From Alicyclobacillus hesperidum (GTDB lineage Bacteria > Bacillota > Bacilli > Alicyclobacillales > Alicyclobacillaceae): DNA of 64,000 bases. The stretch lies in NCBI RefSeq assembly GCF_900107035.1, contig NZ_FNOJ01000009.1, positions 1 to 64,000 on the forward strand, written 5' to 3'. The position numbers and the translations under genes are program-made. Below, piece after piece: positions 9,030 to 17,045 of this stretch. The stretch's first letter is position 1. The number at the start of each line of letters is the position of its first letter. The notes under the pieces were generated by a model. The model worked only from the letters and a program-made list of their open reading frames with translations, ran no database searches and was not told the origin of the DNA.

Positions 9030-9735
9030 CAGTCATCTGCTCCCCGGAGTTAAGTTCGGCGAGTGCAGCCAATGCTTTGGCCGCCGCCTGTTGTTCAGCC
9101 TCTTTTTTCGATCTGCCGATCCCGACACCACGAACCTCGTCACCCAGTTCCACTTGTACGACAAATTCCCTGGCATGCGCTGGACCGCGCTCCTCGACGA
9201 TGGTATACCGCAACGATGTGCACAGCCTTTGCTGCACAAGTTCCTGCAACGCCGTCTTATAGTCGACACCGACTCGCGCGTCCGCAAGATGGGGAATGAC
9301 ATGTGTGTGCACGAATTTGCGGACAGCCTCAATGCCTTGGTCAATGTATAAAGCACCGAGAAACGCCTCAAACACATCCGCCAACAACGCAGGTCGCGAA
9401 CGACCACCACTTCGTTCTTCCCCTCGTCCTAAGCGAATAAATTGCTCAAACGACAATCGCCGAGCAAATACGACCAGGGACGGTTCACAGACAATCGCAG
9501 CCCGCATTCTCGTCAATTCACCCTCGGGCAAGCGAGGATACGTATGGTACAAGAAATCGCTGATGATGAGTTCTAACACGGCGTCGCCGAGAAACTCCAG
9601 ACGCTCGTTGTCTTCCACATGCGCCTTGCGATGCTCATTGCGGTAGGAGGCATGGGTGAACGCCTGTTTCAACAAATTGAGGTCTGTGAAACGAAAATCC
9701 ACAATGTCTTGCAATTGATCCCACTTCGTTTGCAA
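9010..9735 (-). CDS. rnc: Ribonuclease III
   Basis: RNase III cleaves double-stranded RNA during rRNA maturation, SRP RNA processing and mRNA turnover. The 241-residue protein has the catalytic signature NERLEFLGDAVLELI near residues 43-57, a second acidic site in LADVFEAFLGALYID, and a C-terminal double-stranded RNA-binding domain ending GRSKKEAEQQAAAKALAAL. The predicted start is a TTG at 9735, preceded by GAGAGGA. The leader contains three consecutive hairpins that could be self-cleavage targets. It heads the rnc-to-trmD operon. Confidence 0.96.
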   Translation of the reverse strand: MQTKWDQLQDIVDFRFTDLNLLKQAFTHASYRNEHRKAHVEDNERLEFLGDAVLELIISDFLYHTYPRLPEGELTRMRAAIVCEPSLVVFARRLSFEQFIRLGRGEERSGGRSRPALLADVFEAFLGALYIDQGIEAVRKFVHTHVIPHLADARVGVDYKTALQELVQQRLCTSLRYTIVEERGPAHAREFVVQVELGDEVRGVGIGRSKKEAEQQAAAKALAALAELNSGEQMTGVSQAD

Positions 9736-9744
9736 AGCTTCCTC

Positions 9745-9805
9745 TCCCCTTCGGGGATTTTGAGGCGCAGCCTCAACGCGCGAAACCGCTCACCCTAAGT
9801 TGAGC
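9745..9805 (-). promoter_or_regulatory. rnc leader with three stacked hairpins
   Basis: Three short hairpins lie between the fabF terminator and rnc: 9788-9805 (GCTCA/TGAGC, loop 8), 9760-9776 (TTGAGGC/GCCTCAA, loop 3) and 9745-9757 (TCCCC/GGGGA, loop 3). The last lies just upstream of the rnc ribosome binding site and could affect access to it. RNase III is known to cleave its own leader in Escherichia coli; whether that happens here is inference. I see no convincing -35/-10 pair. Confidence 0.45.
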
Positions 9806-9840
9806 ACGCGGCTGCGGCGGTCCCTCAAAACCCTCATGGT

Positions 9841-9869
9841 ACAAAAGCCCCCGGTAGGACCAGGGGCTT
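9841..9869 (-). terminator. Intrinsic terminator after fabF
   Basis: On the minus strand the arms AGCCCCTGG and CCGGGGGCT (9860-9868 and 9846-9854) pair over 9 bp with one G-U, with a 5-base loop, then TTTTGT. It ends the fapR-to-fabF operon and separates it from rnc. Confidence 0.9.
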
Positions 9870-9887
9870 GTCTCACTGCAATTGACT

Positions 9888-11132
9888 TTATTGGGCCGCA
9901 TATTGACGGAAGATCAAGGACGCATTGTGGCCACCGAAGCCAAACGAGTTGGACATCACGACCTTCACATCGCTCTTGCGGGCGACATTCGGGACATAAT
10001 CCAAGTCACATTCTGGGTCTGGTGTCTCATAATTCGTCGTTGGCGGAATCATTCCTTCTTGAAGCGTTTTGACGCACGCTACCGCCTCAACGCCGCCAGC
10101 AGCCCCTAACAGATGGCCTGTCATTGACTTAATCGAACTCATCGCCAGTTTGTAGGCGTGATCGCCAAATAGTCGCTTAACAGCCAATGTTTCAATCCGG
10201 TCATTAAACTCCGTCGACGTTCCATGCGCGTTGATATAATCGATATCCGTCGTCTGTAGACCTGCATCTTCAAGGGCAGCCTTCATCACGCGATACGCTC
10301 CATCGCCATTAGGATCCGGCGCTGTGACATGGTATGCGTCGCCAGACATCCCATAACCGACGATTTCGGCAAGGATATGTGCCCCTCGAGCTTGTGCACT
10401 CTCCAAGGATTCCAAAATGAGAATACCCGCACCTTCGCCCATGACAAAACCGTCTCGGTCTTTATCAAACGGTCGACTTGCGCGCGTCGGCTCGTCGTTG
10501 CGAAGCGAGAGAGCTTTCATATTGCTAAACCCAGCCAGTGCGATATCGACCACAGCAGCTTCGGCACCGCCGGCGATCATTACATCCGCCGCTCCGCGCT
10601 GAATGATCTTAAACGCATCGCCGATTGCGTTCGAACCGGTCGCACACGCGGAAACAGGGGAGCTGTTCGGACCGCGAACCCCGAATTCGATGGAGACTTG
10701 TCCCGTCGCCATGTCGCTAATCATCATGGGCACCAAGAATGGGCTAACACGCTTCGGGCCGCGCTCTAGTAAAATGCGATAATTGCTCAACGTCGTCCCG
10801 ATACCGCCAATTCCCGATCCGATGTAGACGCCGATTCGATCCCGATTTTCATCGGTAATGACGAGCCCGGCGTGCGCCACCGCTTCGTGCGCTGCGTACA
10901 AGGCATACTGGGTGAACATATCCATGTGTCGAAGTTCTTTTTTATCGATATATCGCTCGGGGTCGAAGTCGTTCACCAATCCGGCGATTTTGCAGGGATA
11001 GTCGGATGTATCAAAGCGATCGATCTCGCGAATACCGGATTTGCCAGACAGCAGGCTATCCCAAAAGGTAGGGACGTCGTTGCCGACTGGAGAGACCACA
11101 CCTAGCCCTGTCACAACCACGCGTCGTGCCAT
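9888..11132 (-). CDS. fabF: Beta-ketoacyl-ACP synthase II
   Basis: FabF condenses acyl-ACP with malonyl-ACP in fatty acid elongation. The 414-residue thiolase-fold protein shows the catalytic triad: Cys163 in SACATGSNA, a His in [11 protein letters not shown] near residue 303 and a His in [12 protein letters not shown] near 340. In Bacillus subtilis fabF sits with fabH elsewhere; here it closes the FapR-controlled operon just after acpP, so elongation and acyl carrier supply are co-regulated. The 67-base gap after acpP contains a hairpin. A terminator follows. Confidence 0.97.
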   Translation of the reverse strand: MARRVVVTGLGVVSPVGNDVPTFWDSLLSGKSGIREIDRFDTSDYPCKIAGLVNDFDPERYIDKKELRHMDMFTQYALYAAHEAVAHAGLVITDENRDRIGVYIGSGIGGIGTTLSNYRILLERGPKRVSPFLVPMMISDMATGQVSIEFGVRGPNSSPVSACATGSNAIGDAFKIIQRGAADVMIAGGAEAAVVDIALAGFSNMKALSLRNDEPTRASRPFDKDRDGFVMGEGAGILILESLESAQARGAHILAEIVGYGMSGDAYHVTAPDPNGDGAYRVMKAALEDAGLQTTDIDYINAHGTSTEFNDRIETLAVKRLFGDHAYKLAMSSIKSMTGHLLGAAGGVEAVACVKTLQEGMIPPTTNYETPDPECDLDYVPNVARKSDVKVVMSNSFGFGGHNASLIFRQYAAQ

Positions 11133-11157
11133 GCATTCACCCCCTTACATAGCAGAA

Positions 11158-11180
11158 AGCCCCGGCTCGCGCACGGGACT
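11158..11180 (-). other. Hairpin between acpP and fabF
   Basis: Arms AGTCCCG and CGGGGCT (minus strand; 11174-11180 and 11158-11164) pair over 7 bp with one G-U and a 9-base loop, followed by CTTTCT. This is a weak, leaky terminator or stability element. It would let acpP transcripts outnumber fabF transcripts; the role is inferred. Confidence 0.45.
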
Positions 11181-11199
11181 ATGCCAAACATCAGCTTGA

Positions 11200-11439
11200 T
11201 TATCCCTGGTGCTCCGTGATGTATGTAACTACATCGCCCACGGTGCTGATTTTTTCAGCGTCTTCATCAGAGATTTCCAAGTCAAACTCGTCTTCCAACT
11301 CCATAATCAGCTCGACGATATCGAGAGAATCTGCACCGAGGTCGTCTTTAAAGGTAGCGTCCAGTGTCACCTTATCTTCATCGACGCTGAGTCGGTCGAC
11401 AATAATCTTTTTTACGCGTTCAAACACATCGTTTGCCAT
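11200..11439 (-). CDS. acpP: Acyl carrier protein
   Basis: The 79-residue acyl carrier protein holds growing fatty acids on a 4'-phosphopantetheine arm attached to Ser38 of the [11 protein letters not shown] motif. It is strongly acidic, as expected (for example [17 protein letters not shown]). It lies between fabG and fabF in the FapR operon and starts with ATG behind an AAAGGAGGTGA ribosome binding site, the strongest in the operon, fitting its high abundance. It also serves plsX in the same operon. Confidence 0.98.
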   Translation of the reverse strand: MANDVFERVKKIIVDRLSVDEDKVTLDATFKDDLGADSLDIVELIMELEDEFDLEISDEDAEKISTVGDVVTYITEHQG

Positions 11440-11463
11440 CGTCTCACCTCCTTTTGCAGTATA

Positions 11464-12204
11464 CTACATGACCATGCCGCCGTCGACAGCTAGTACTTGA
11501 CCCGTTATATAACGCGCCTTATCCGATGCCAAAAACACAACGGCATTTGCAACGTCCTCGGGCGTACCTCTGCGCGCGAGCGGAATGTGTTGAAGCAAAG
11601 CATCCAGAGCGTCCGCGCCGAGCGCCGCGGTCATGTCCGTTTCAATGTATCCCGGCGCAATCGCGTTCACCGTAATGTTGCGGGGCGCTAGTTCCTTCGC
11701 AGAGGCTTTGGTTAAACCGACGAGCCCCGCCTTGGCGGAAGCATAATTGACCTGCCCCGCGTTGCCCATAAGACCGACGACAGAGGTGATGTTGATAATG
11801 GTTCCAGAGCGCTGTTTCATCATCGGTCGCGCAACCTGACGAGTCATATAGAATGCCCCGCGCAGGTTGGTATTGACCACGTCATTCCAATCGTCGTCCT
11901 TCATCCGCATCAACAAACCATCGCGCGTAATCCCAGCATTATTGATGAGTATATCCACTCGCCCAAACGCTTCGAGCGCAGTGTCGACCAATTTGGCCGC
12001 CTCTTCACTTTGACTTACATCGGCCTTTACCACGAGTGCCCGAACACCGCGTTCAGCGACGAGATCGGCCGTTTGTGCAGCCGCTTCTGCGCTGCCCAAG
12101 TAGTTGACAACCACATGGTGTCCGGCGTCTGCCAGCGCGATCGCAATGGCTCGTCCGATGCCCCGTGACGCTCCTGTGACAATGGCAACTTTTTGCTCGC
12201 TCAC
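11464..12204 (-). CDS. fabG: 3-oxoacyl-ACP reductase
   Basis: FabG reduces 3-ketoacyl-ACP with NADPH in the elongation cycle. It is a short-chain dehydrogenase: the cofactor motif TGASRGIG is near residue 10, NNAG near 86, and the catalytic Tyr-x3-Lys lies in NYASAKAGL. I place the start at the GTG at 12204 (246 residues), which overlaps the fabD stop as GTGA; the upstream reading frame to 12384 lies inside fabD and encodes an Arg-rich non-homologous stretch. It lies between fabD and acpP. Confidence 0.97.
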   Translation of the reverse strand: MSEQKVAIVTGASRGIGRAIAIALADAGHHVVVNYLGSAEAAAQTADLVAERGVRALVVKADVSQSEEAAKLVDTALEAFGRVDILINNAGITRDGLLMRMKDDDWNDVVNTNLRGAFYMTRQVARPMMKQRSGTIINITSVVGLMGNAGQVNYASAKAGLVGLTKASAKELAPRNITVNAIAPGYIETDMTAALGADALDALLQHIPLARRGTPEDVANAVVFLASDKARYITGQVLAVDGGMVM

Positions 12205-13157
12205 GCTTCTTCGCCTCCGCTCGTCATACGTGTGCAAACCGCGTCGAGCGTGGCGGGATCTTCCGCGTGCAAGGTCTCGAGCGACTTGTCTATTTTGCGC
12301 ACCAACCCAGACAGCACGGTTCCTGGTCCCAATTCGATCACGATGTCGACGCCGAGGCGGCGCATTGCCAGAACGCCATCCCACCAGCGCACCGGCGTGT
12401 ATAGCTGTCGTTTCAAAGCCTCGCGCAAATCGGCTGCCGTTGTCCGAGGATGTCCGTCGACATTGGCGACAACGGGTACCTTTGCATCATGGATTTCGGT
12501 GCTGTCCAAAAGTTCTCCTAACGCGTCCGCTGCAGGCCGCATTAAGCTGCAATGAAATGGCCCGCTCACCGCCAACGGCAAGACCCGCTTGGCACCGCTC
12601 GCCTTGGCGAGTTCGGAGGCCCTGGCGATTGCAGCCGTGGTGCCGGAAATGACGATTTGTCCGGGGCAATTGACATTGGCCAACTCGACGACTTCCCCTG
12701 TTTCCTCCGCCGCTTGTGAACACGCGGCCGCAAGCGACTCTTCGTCAAGGCCAAGCACGGCAGACATCGTGCCGTGACCCGCGGGAAGAGCCTCGTCCAT
12801 CATTCGTCCACGTTGATAGACTAGACGTACCGCATCCTGAAACGAGATGGCGTCGGCCGCGACCAGGGCGCTATATTCACCAAGGCTGTGCCCAGCAACA
12901 GCCACCGGCTGGATATCCACACGCTCGGCGAGCACCCGCAACACCGCAACACTCATCGTCAACAAAGCCGGTTGCGTGTTATAGGTCAACTTTAATTCGT
13001 CATCGGGTCCGGACAAAATCAACTTGGTGAGGTTCATATTCAGCACGTCGTCGGCTTCCTCAAAGACCGCTCGCGCAACTGGATAATGATCGATAAGCGC
13101 CTGACCCATACCTACGTACTGCGCACCTTGGCCGGGAAACACATACGCTACGTTCAT
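12201..13157 (-). CDS. fabD: Malonyl-CoA:ACP transacylase
   Basis: FabD moves the malonyl group from CoA to ACP to supply elongation. The 318-residue protein has the nucleophile motif GHSLGEYSAL (Ser91) and the partner His in SGPFHCSLM. N-terminal VFPGQGAQYVGMG is the conserved oxyanion region. Its ATG overlaps the plsX stop by four bases (ATGA) and its stop overlaps the fabG start, so plsX-fabD-fabG translation is probably coupled. Confidence 0.97.
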   Translation of the reverse strand: MNVAYVFPGQGAQYVGMGQALIDHYPVARAVFEEADDVLNMNLTKLILSGPDDELKLTYNTQPALLTMSVAVLRVLAERVDIQPVAVAGHSLGEYSALVAADAISFQDAVRLVYQRGRMMDEALPAGHGTMSAVLGLDEESLAAACSQAAEETGEVVELANVNCPGQIVISGTTAAIARASELAKASGAKRVLPLAVSGPFHCSLMRPAADALGELLDSTEIHDAKVPVVANVDGHPRTTAADLREALKRQLYTPVRWWDGVLAMRRLGVDIVIELGPGTVLSGLVRKIDKSLETLHAEDPATLDAVCTRMTSGGEEA

Positions 13158-14194
13158 CGTTCAACATCTCCATACTGATGATCTGGCACCGAAATACGAG
13201 CGTTGCGCTCCTCCATTGCGGTGGAAAGCTTACTCAGCAGGTCATTTGCAATAAACTTGCGGGCTTGCGACAAAGCCATAAACCAAGCACGTGGATTACT
13301 GCTTCCATGCGCTTTGATGCAGCCGCCATTGACTCCTAGAAAAGGCGCACCGCCATGCTCAGCCCAATCGTAACGATTGCGTAAAGAACGTAATCTGCCA
13401 CCCACCAACATGGCGCCTAAACGCGACGTCAAATTGCTCGTCAGCGCTTCACGAATGCCTGAGAACAGACCGATGCCGATGCCCTCGGCCAGTTTGAGCA
13501 CGACATTCCCGACAAAGCCGTCACATACCACGACATCAGCACACCCTGCCATCATCTCCCGCGCTTCTACGTTGCCAATAAAATGAAGTTGGGATTGTGA
13601 AAGCAGAGTGAACGTCTGTTTGACCACCGCGTTCCCCTTTGAATCCTCTGTTCCCACGTTCAATAACCCGATCCGCGGGTTCTCGATATCGAGAACGTGT
13701 TTTACATATGCGTCTGCCATGTACGCATAGGTCAACAGATTTTCGGCTGACGCATCCATCGTCGCACCCGCATCGAGCAGGAGGACTCCTTTACCGTCAA
13801 ATGTTGGAAGAATCGGAGCCAAAGCAGGGCGCTCCACGCCCGGCAAACGACCAATAACGAGCATACCTGCCGCCATGATGGCCCCTGTGTTGCCAGCGGA
13901 AACCATGACGTCGGCTTCGCCGTTTGCCACCATTTGCGCTGCCATGACCAACGACGAATCCGGCTTGCGGCGCACAGCGCGAACAGGTTCCTCTTCCCCC
14001 GCGATGACGACGTCGGTGTGCCTAACTGTCACGTTCGCAGGAAAGCGTCCCTTCGCCAGTTCAACAATTCTCTGTTCATCGCCAACGACAATAAAGCGCG
14101 TGTCGGAGAATGCGGCAGCCGCCTCGCAGATCCCTTCCACGGGAGCAACCGGAGCGTAATCGCCACCCATTGCATCCACGACAATCGTGATCAC
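13154..14194 (-). CDS. plsX: Phosphate acyltransferase PlsX
   Basis: PlsX makes acyl-phosphate from acyl-ACP, the acyl donor for PlsY in the first step of phospholipid synthesis; it is a peripheral membrane enzyme. The 346-residue product has the typical start VDAMGGDYAPVAPVEG and the downstream SAGNTGAIMAAG and DGFVGNVVLK motifs. It begins with GTG at 14194, overlapping the fapR stop as GTGA. The fapR-plsX-fabD-fabG-acpP order is the known FapR regulon core. Confidence 0.97.
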   Translation of the reverse strand: MITIVVDAMGGDYAPVAPVEGICEAAAAFSDTRFIVVGDEQRIVELAKGRFPANVTVRHTDVVIAGEEEPVRAVRRKPDSSLVMAAQMVANGEADVMVSAGNTGAIMAAGMLVIGRLPGVERPALAPILPTFDGKGVLLLDAGATMDASAENLLTYAYMADAYVKHVLDIENPRIGLLNVGTEDSKGNAVVKQTFTLLSQSQLHFIGNVEAREMMAGCADVVVCDGFVGNVVLKLAEGIGIGLFSGIREALTSNLTSRLGAMLVGGRLRSLRNRYDWAEHGGAPFLGVNGGCIKAHGSSNPRAWFMALSQARKFIANDLLSKLSTAMEERNARISVPDHQYGDVER

Positions 14195-14778
14195 TCGGCA
14201 TCCCCCTCATCCATGAACTGCGCCCCTAGGTTTGACGGGTCCTTGTGCACCCAGATTACCCCTTGTACCGCAACCTCCCCGTGGACGTGACTGACCGCTC
14301 GGCAGCGAACGATATCCCCATGCTCTCCGATCACGTCGACGCGCGCACGCACCGTCTCACCAAGGTGCACAGGCCGTGCAAAACGCAATTCGGTCTTGGC
14401 AGTCACGGCAATATCAGCGTCCATCAGGGCGATGGCCAGCGAGTTAATTTGTGAAAACAACACATGTCCACGAACAATATTGGTTCTCCGGAATACGTGA
14501 GCGGGTTGAATGGTCAACTCCGATTCGGCATACCGGTTCAACTCAAGCTTAATTAGCCGCCCGACCAAATCCTGTTCGTCGAGCGACCGCAAATCATCCT
14601 GTCGGTCCGACGCCATCCGGCGAATTCTCTCTCGAACTTCGGGAATGTGAAGCGCACTGCGATCCAACCGGATGGTTGCGACGCTGACGCCGAACTGTTC
14701 CGCCAACTGCTCGTCGGTTGCAAACGGATTTTGTTCGAGAAGTGCGACAAGCGCGTACCGGCGCTCGGATTTCTTCAG
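14191..14778 (-). CDS. fapR: Fatty acid/phospholipid repressor FapR
   Basis: FapR represses fatty-acid genes and is released by malonyl-CoA. The C-terminal hot-dog domain (NIVRGHVLFSQINSLAIAL and following) binds the effector; the N-terminal helix-turn-helix reads ATDEQLAEQFGVSVATIRLDR. No ATG, GTG or TTG lies between the in-frame TGA (14794-14796) and the helix-turn-helix. The first usual start, TTG at 14706, falls inside the DNA-binding helix and would destroy it. Full-length homology begins at about the CTG at 14778 or the ATT at 14781, behind AAAGAGGG; CTG gives 195 residues, close to the roughly 190 usual. I therefore annotate a non-standard start. Confidence 0.85.
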   Translation of the reverse strand: MKKSERRYALVALLEQNPFATDEQLAEQFGVSVATIRLDRSALHIPEVRERIRRMASDRQDDLRSLDEQDLVGRLIKLELNRYAESELTIQPAHVFRRTNIVRGHVLFSQINSLAIALMDADIAVTAKTELRFARPVHLGETVRARVDVIGEHGDIVRCRAVSHVHGEVAVQGVIWVHKDPSNLGAQFMDEGDAE

Positions 14779-14808
14779 AATGAATACCCTCTTTCAACGC
14801 ATGCTCAA

Positions 14809-14828
14809 GTCTCTGCTGAAGCAGAGAC
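14809..14828 (-). promoter_or_regulatory. Hairpin in the fapR leader
   Basis: Perfect 8-bp arms GTCTCTGC and GCAGAGAC surround a 4-base loop in the untranslated leader of fapR, about 15 bases before the ribosome binding site. No T-run follows, so it is not a terminator. It may stabilise the mRNA or affect translation of the unusual start codon; this is inferred. Confidence 0.5.
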
Positions 14829-14840
14829 AGAATACCACCT

Positions 14841-14870
14841 AATCATATATTGATTTTATGGACCAGTCTA
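14841..14870 (-). promoter_or_regulatory. fapR operon promoter with overlapping palindrome
   Basis: On the minus strand TAGACT (14865-14870), a 17-base spacer and TATGAT (14842-14847) form a plausible sigma-A promoter. The palindrome AATCAATATATGATT (14841-14855; arms AATCA/TGATT) overlaps the -10. FapR autoregulates its operon in Bacillus subtilis, so this is the best operator candidate, although it does not match the published TTAGTACC-type consensus. Confidence 0.5.
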
Positions 14871-14928
14871 TGATCCATGTCCCTAAACCTATGTACTGAT
14901 ATACGATTCGACATACTTGGCAAGAGAC

Positions 14929-14984
14929 AAAAGGGCTGTCCTTTGTGCGCGTCGAGATCCTGCGCCCGCTAGGACAGCCCTTTT
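14929..14984 (-). terminator. rpmF: Terminator after rpmF
   Basis: Arms of 14 bases (14929-14942 and 14971-14984) are perfect reverse complements ending in AAAA/TTTT around a 28-base loop. On the minus strand the stem runs into TTTTGTCTCTT. It ends the rsmD-to-rpmF operon before the fapR promoter. Confidence 0.85.
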
Positions 14985-14996
14985 TCCTGCTCAAAC

Positions 14997-15173
14997 TTAT
15001 TTCACCGCGAGAACAGTCCGCCCTTTATACGTACCGCAGTTTTTGCACGCATGGTGCGGAAGCTTGTACTCTCCACACTGCGGACAAGTGACCAGCGTTG
15101 GTTTTTCAAGCTTGAAGTGCGTTCGACGCAGCCGTTTTCTGGTTTTCGAAGTACGATGTTGTTGAACCGCCAC
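14997..15173 (-). CDS. rpmF: 50S ribosomal protein L32
   Basis: Ribosomal protein L32, 58 residues from the GTG at 15173. The N-terminus matches the family ([21 protein letters not shown]), and a zinc ribbon follows with four cysteines (CPQC and CKNC). The GTG at 15173 is preferred over that at 15182 because family members begin at MAVPxHRTSKT and an AAAGGGGG ribosome binding site is correctly spaced. It follows yceD, the conserved Bacterial pairing. Confidence 0.95.
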   Translation of the reverse strand: MAVQQHRTSKTRKRLRRTHFKLEKPTLVTCPQCGEYKLPHHACKNCGTYKGRTVLAVK

Positions 15174-15209
15174 ACAGGACACCCCCTTTACAGACTACCG
15201 CAAGTTATC

Positions 15210-15713
15210 TTACTCCGAAGGGCCGTCGGAAAGCAACCCCTTGAGCGCTTCCAACCTCGGATCGATGGTATGGGTATCACAGCTACAATCCCGCTCATTC
15301 CGATTACAGCCACAGACCGGACACAAACCTCGACACGTTTCGCTGCACAAGGGACGCTCATCAATCGCCAAAAACATCGCTTGTTCGAGCTCTGGCGTCA
15401 AATCGATTTCATCATCCGCAACCTGTCGAATCTCGTCGTCGACCGAATCGGCAGAAAGCGTGTAAGTTTCATGCAACGGCGCTTCCAAGGGTCGTGCAAA
15501 GCTGCCAAGGCATCGGCTGCAGCGGTAATGAACCACAGTGCGCAGACAACCGTCCACCTCGATCAAGGGCTGCCGATAGGTTGCATGGACGCTTACATGG
15601 ACATCGTCCACCGCCTCAATATCGACGACCAACTCTGCGACGCGCGGCAGCGAGACGACTTCTGCCACGTCGATTTGTCCCTCTCGCTTTAATTCCTGAA
15701 CGTCGATTTTCAT
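15210..15713 (-). CDS. yceD: YceD/DUF177 family protein
   Basis: A DUF177 (YceD/YlbN) protein of 167 residues, encoded next to rpmF in most bacteria. Members are thought to act in 23S rRNA or L32-related ribosome assembly, but the biochemistry is not settled. It has the conserved C-x2-C pair in YRCSRCLGSF and a Cys-rich tail (CSETCRGLCPVCGC) that probably binds zinc. I choose the ATG at 15713 (MKIDVQELKREG) because the conserved part begins there; ATGs at 15743 and 15758 are alternatives. Confidence 0.88.
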   Translation of the reverse strand: MKIDVQELKREGQIDVAEVVSLPRVAELVVDIEAVDDVHVSVHATYRQPLIEVDGCLRTVVHYRCSRCLGSFARPLEAPLHETYTLSADSVDDEIRQVADDEIDLTPELEQAMFLAIDERPLCSETCRGLCPVCGCNRNERDCSCDTHTIDPRLEALKGLLSDGPSE

Positions 15714-15763
15714 CGTAACCGTATCCCCTTCCCGCCGCGCCATTGGCGAAAGCTTCATCGCTT

Positions 15764-16552
15764 TTATGAAAATAACGCCTGCGCCTGGCGAATGGCCTGC
15801 CAAATCGCGTCCATCTGCTCCATCGTCGCCCGATAACCGATGTCAATGGCTTCGCTGGCGCGACCAAATTGCGACGTACCAATATGAGCGACATCAGGAA
15901 CAATATTGACCGTCGCTAACTGCGTTCGATGTGCATACACCTCGTCTTGCATCAGTCCCAAACTTTGCACGATCACGTCCAGCATGGACGTCGGCACAGT
16001 GCCAACAGGCGTGTACGATACGTCGACGCCAATCACGACATCGACCCCCAAATCCCACGCTGCTTGGACTGGCACGCGTTCGATGACGCCGCCATCGACA
16101 TAAACCGCTCCTTCGCGAACGACGGGCACAAACACTCCCGGGATCGAAATGCTCGCACGAATGGCGTCGGCAATAAGTCCGGTGCGAAAGACGACCAACT
16201 TGCGAGCAACCAAGTCCGTAGCGACGATGGCGAGAGGAATCTGAGTGTCGGCAAAGGTGCCCTGGCGCGTCATGAGCGCGACCACCTCGTGCACTTTGTC
16301 CCCCTGAATCAACCCCATCTTCGGCACCGTAAAGTCGATCCAATGCCGCCGGCGCAGTCCAGTTGCCAAGGCTCGCAACATGTTCGGGCCGACGCCCATC
16401 GCATAGACGCCTCCAACCAAAGCTCCCATGCTGGATCCGGTCACTGCATGAATAGGTACCCCACTATCGGTCAAAGCCGCAATCACTCCGATGTGTGCAA
16501 AACCTTTTGCGCCGCCAGATCCTAAGGCCAAGCCTACGCGGACATCCGCCAC
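15764..16552 (-). CDS. ylbK: Patatin-like phospholipase (RssA/YlbK family)
   Basis: A 262-residue patatin-fold esterase predicted to hydrolyse acyl esters with a Ser-Asp dyad. Visible motifs are the oxyanion loop GSGGAKGFAHIG (residues 11-22), the nucleophile elbow GSSMG (about 39-43) and the DGG motif in YVDGGVIERVP. There is no signal peptide. The GTG start at 16552 follows a GAGGGGG site overlapping the coaD stop. In Bacillus subtilis ylbJ, ylbL and ylbM surround this gene; here it is flanked directly by coaD and yceD. The substrate is unknown. Confidence 0.9.
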   Translation of the reverse strand: MADVRVGLALGSGGAKGFAHIGVIAALTDSGVPIHAVTGSSMGALVGGVYAMGVGPNMLRALATGLRRRHWIDFTVPKMGLIQGDKVHEVVALMTRQGTFADTQIPLAIVATDLVARKLVVFRTGLIADAIRASISIPGVFVPVVREGAVYVDGGVIERVPVQAAWDLGVDVVIGVDVSYTPVGTVPTSMLDVIVQSLGLMQDEVYAHRTQLATVNIVPDVAHIGTSQFGRASEAIDIGYRATMEQMDAIWQAIRQAQALFS

Positions 16553-16565
16553 AAGTATTGCCCCC

Positions 16566-17045
16566 TCAGAGCGACACGTGTTCCAGTAGCGCCTTAGCTA
16601 CGCGCGGCGTGACAAATTGGGAGACGTCGCCGCCGTGCAATGCGACATCTTTAACCAACGAAGAACTGACAAACCCATAGACCGAAGAAGTTGGTATGAA
16701 TACGATCCGCAGGTCTTCAGCCAGCGACCGATTGACGTGTGCCATCGCCAGCTCCGCTTGGAAGTCCAATTCATTGCGGACACCGCGGACGACACATGCG
16801 AACGATTCCCGCCGATAATAATCTACGAGCAAACCCTCGAAGGAATCCACGCGAACATTGTCTATTGAAGAAACCGCGTCGCGGATCAGATCCATACGCG
16901 TCGCCACATCGAACCATGGCCGTTTGTTCGGATTGTGCAGCACGCTGACAACCAATTCATCAAACAAGGTCGCGGCCTGTACAACCACATCCAAGTGGCC
17001 GCGTGTAAACGGATCAAAGGTACCTGGGTACACCGCCTTACGCAT
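16566..17045 (-). CDS. coaD: Phosphopantetheine adenylyltransferase
   Basis: CoaD joins ATP and 4'-phosphopantetheine to dephospho-CoA, the penultimate step of CoA synthesis. The nucleotidyltransferase motif TRGH (T/HxGH type) is at residues 14-17 in AVYPGTFDPFTRGH, and the C-terminal YGFVSSSLVKDVA carries the second nucleotide-binding signature. I place the start at the ATG at 17045 (159 residues), with AAAGGGG at proper distance, rather than earlier ATGs. It overlaps the rsmD stop by 8 bases. coaBC in the same window encodes the previous steps. Confidence 0.96.
   Translation of the reverse strand: MRKAVYPGTFDPFTRGHLDVVVQAATLFDELVVSVLHNPNKRPWFDVATRMDLIRDAVSSIDNVRVDSFEGLLVDYYRRESFACVVRGVRNELDFQAELAMAHVNRSLAEDLRIVFIPTSSVYGFVSSSLVKDVALHGGDVSQFVTPRVAKALLEHVSL

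Noticed and set aside
14841-14870. Classical FapR operator
   Set aside because: The published TTAGTACC-like half-sites are not present; only a different palindrome is seen, so it is kept as a hypothesis.
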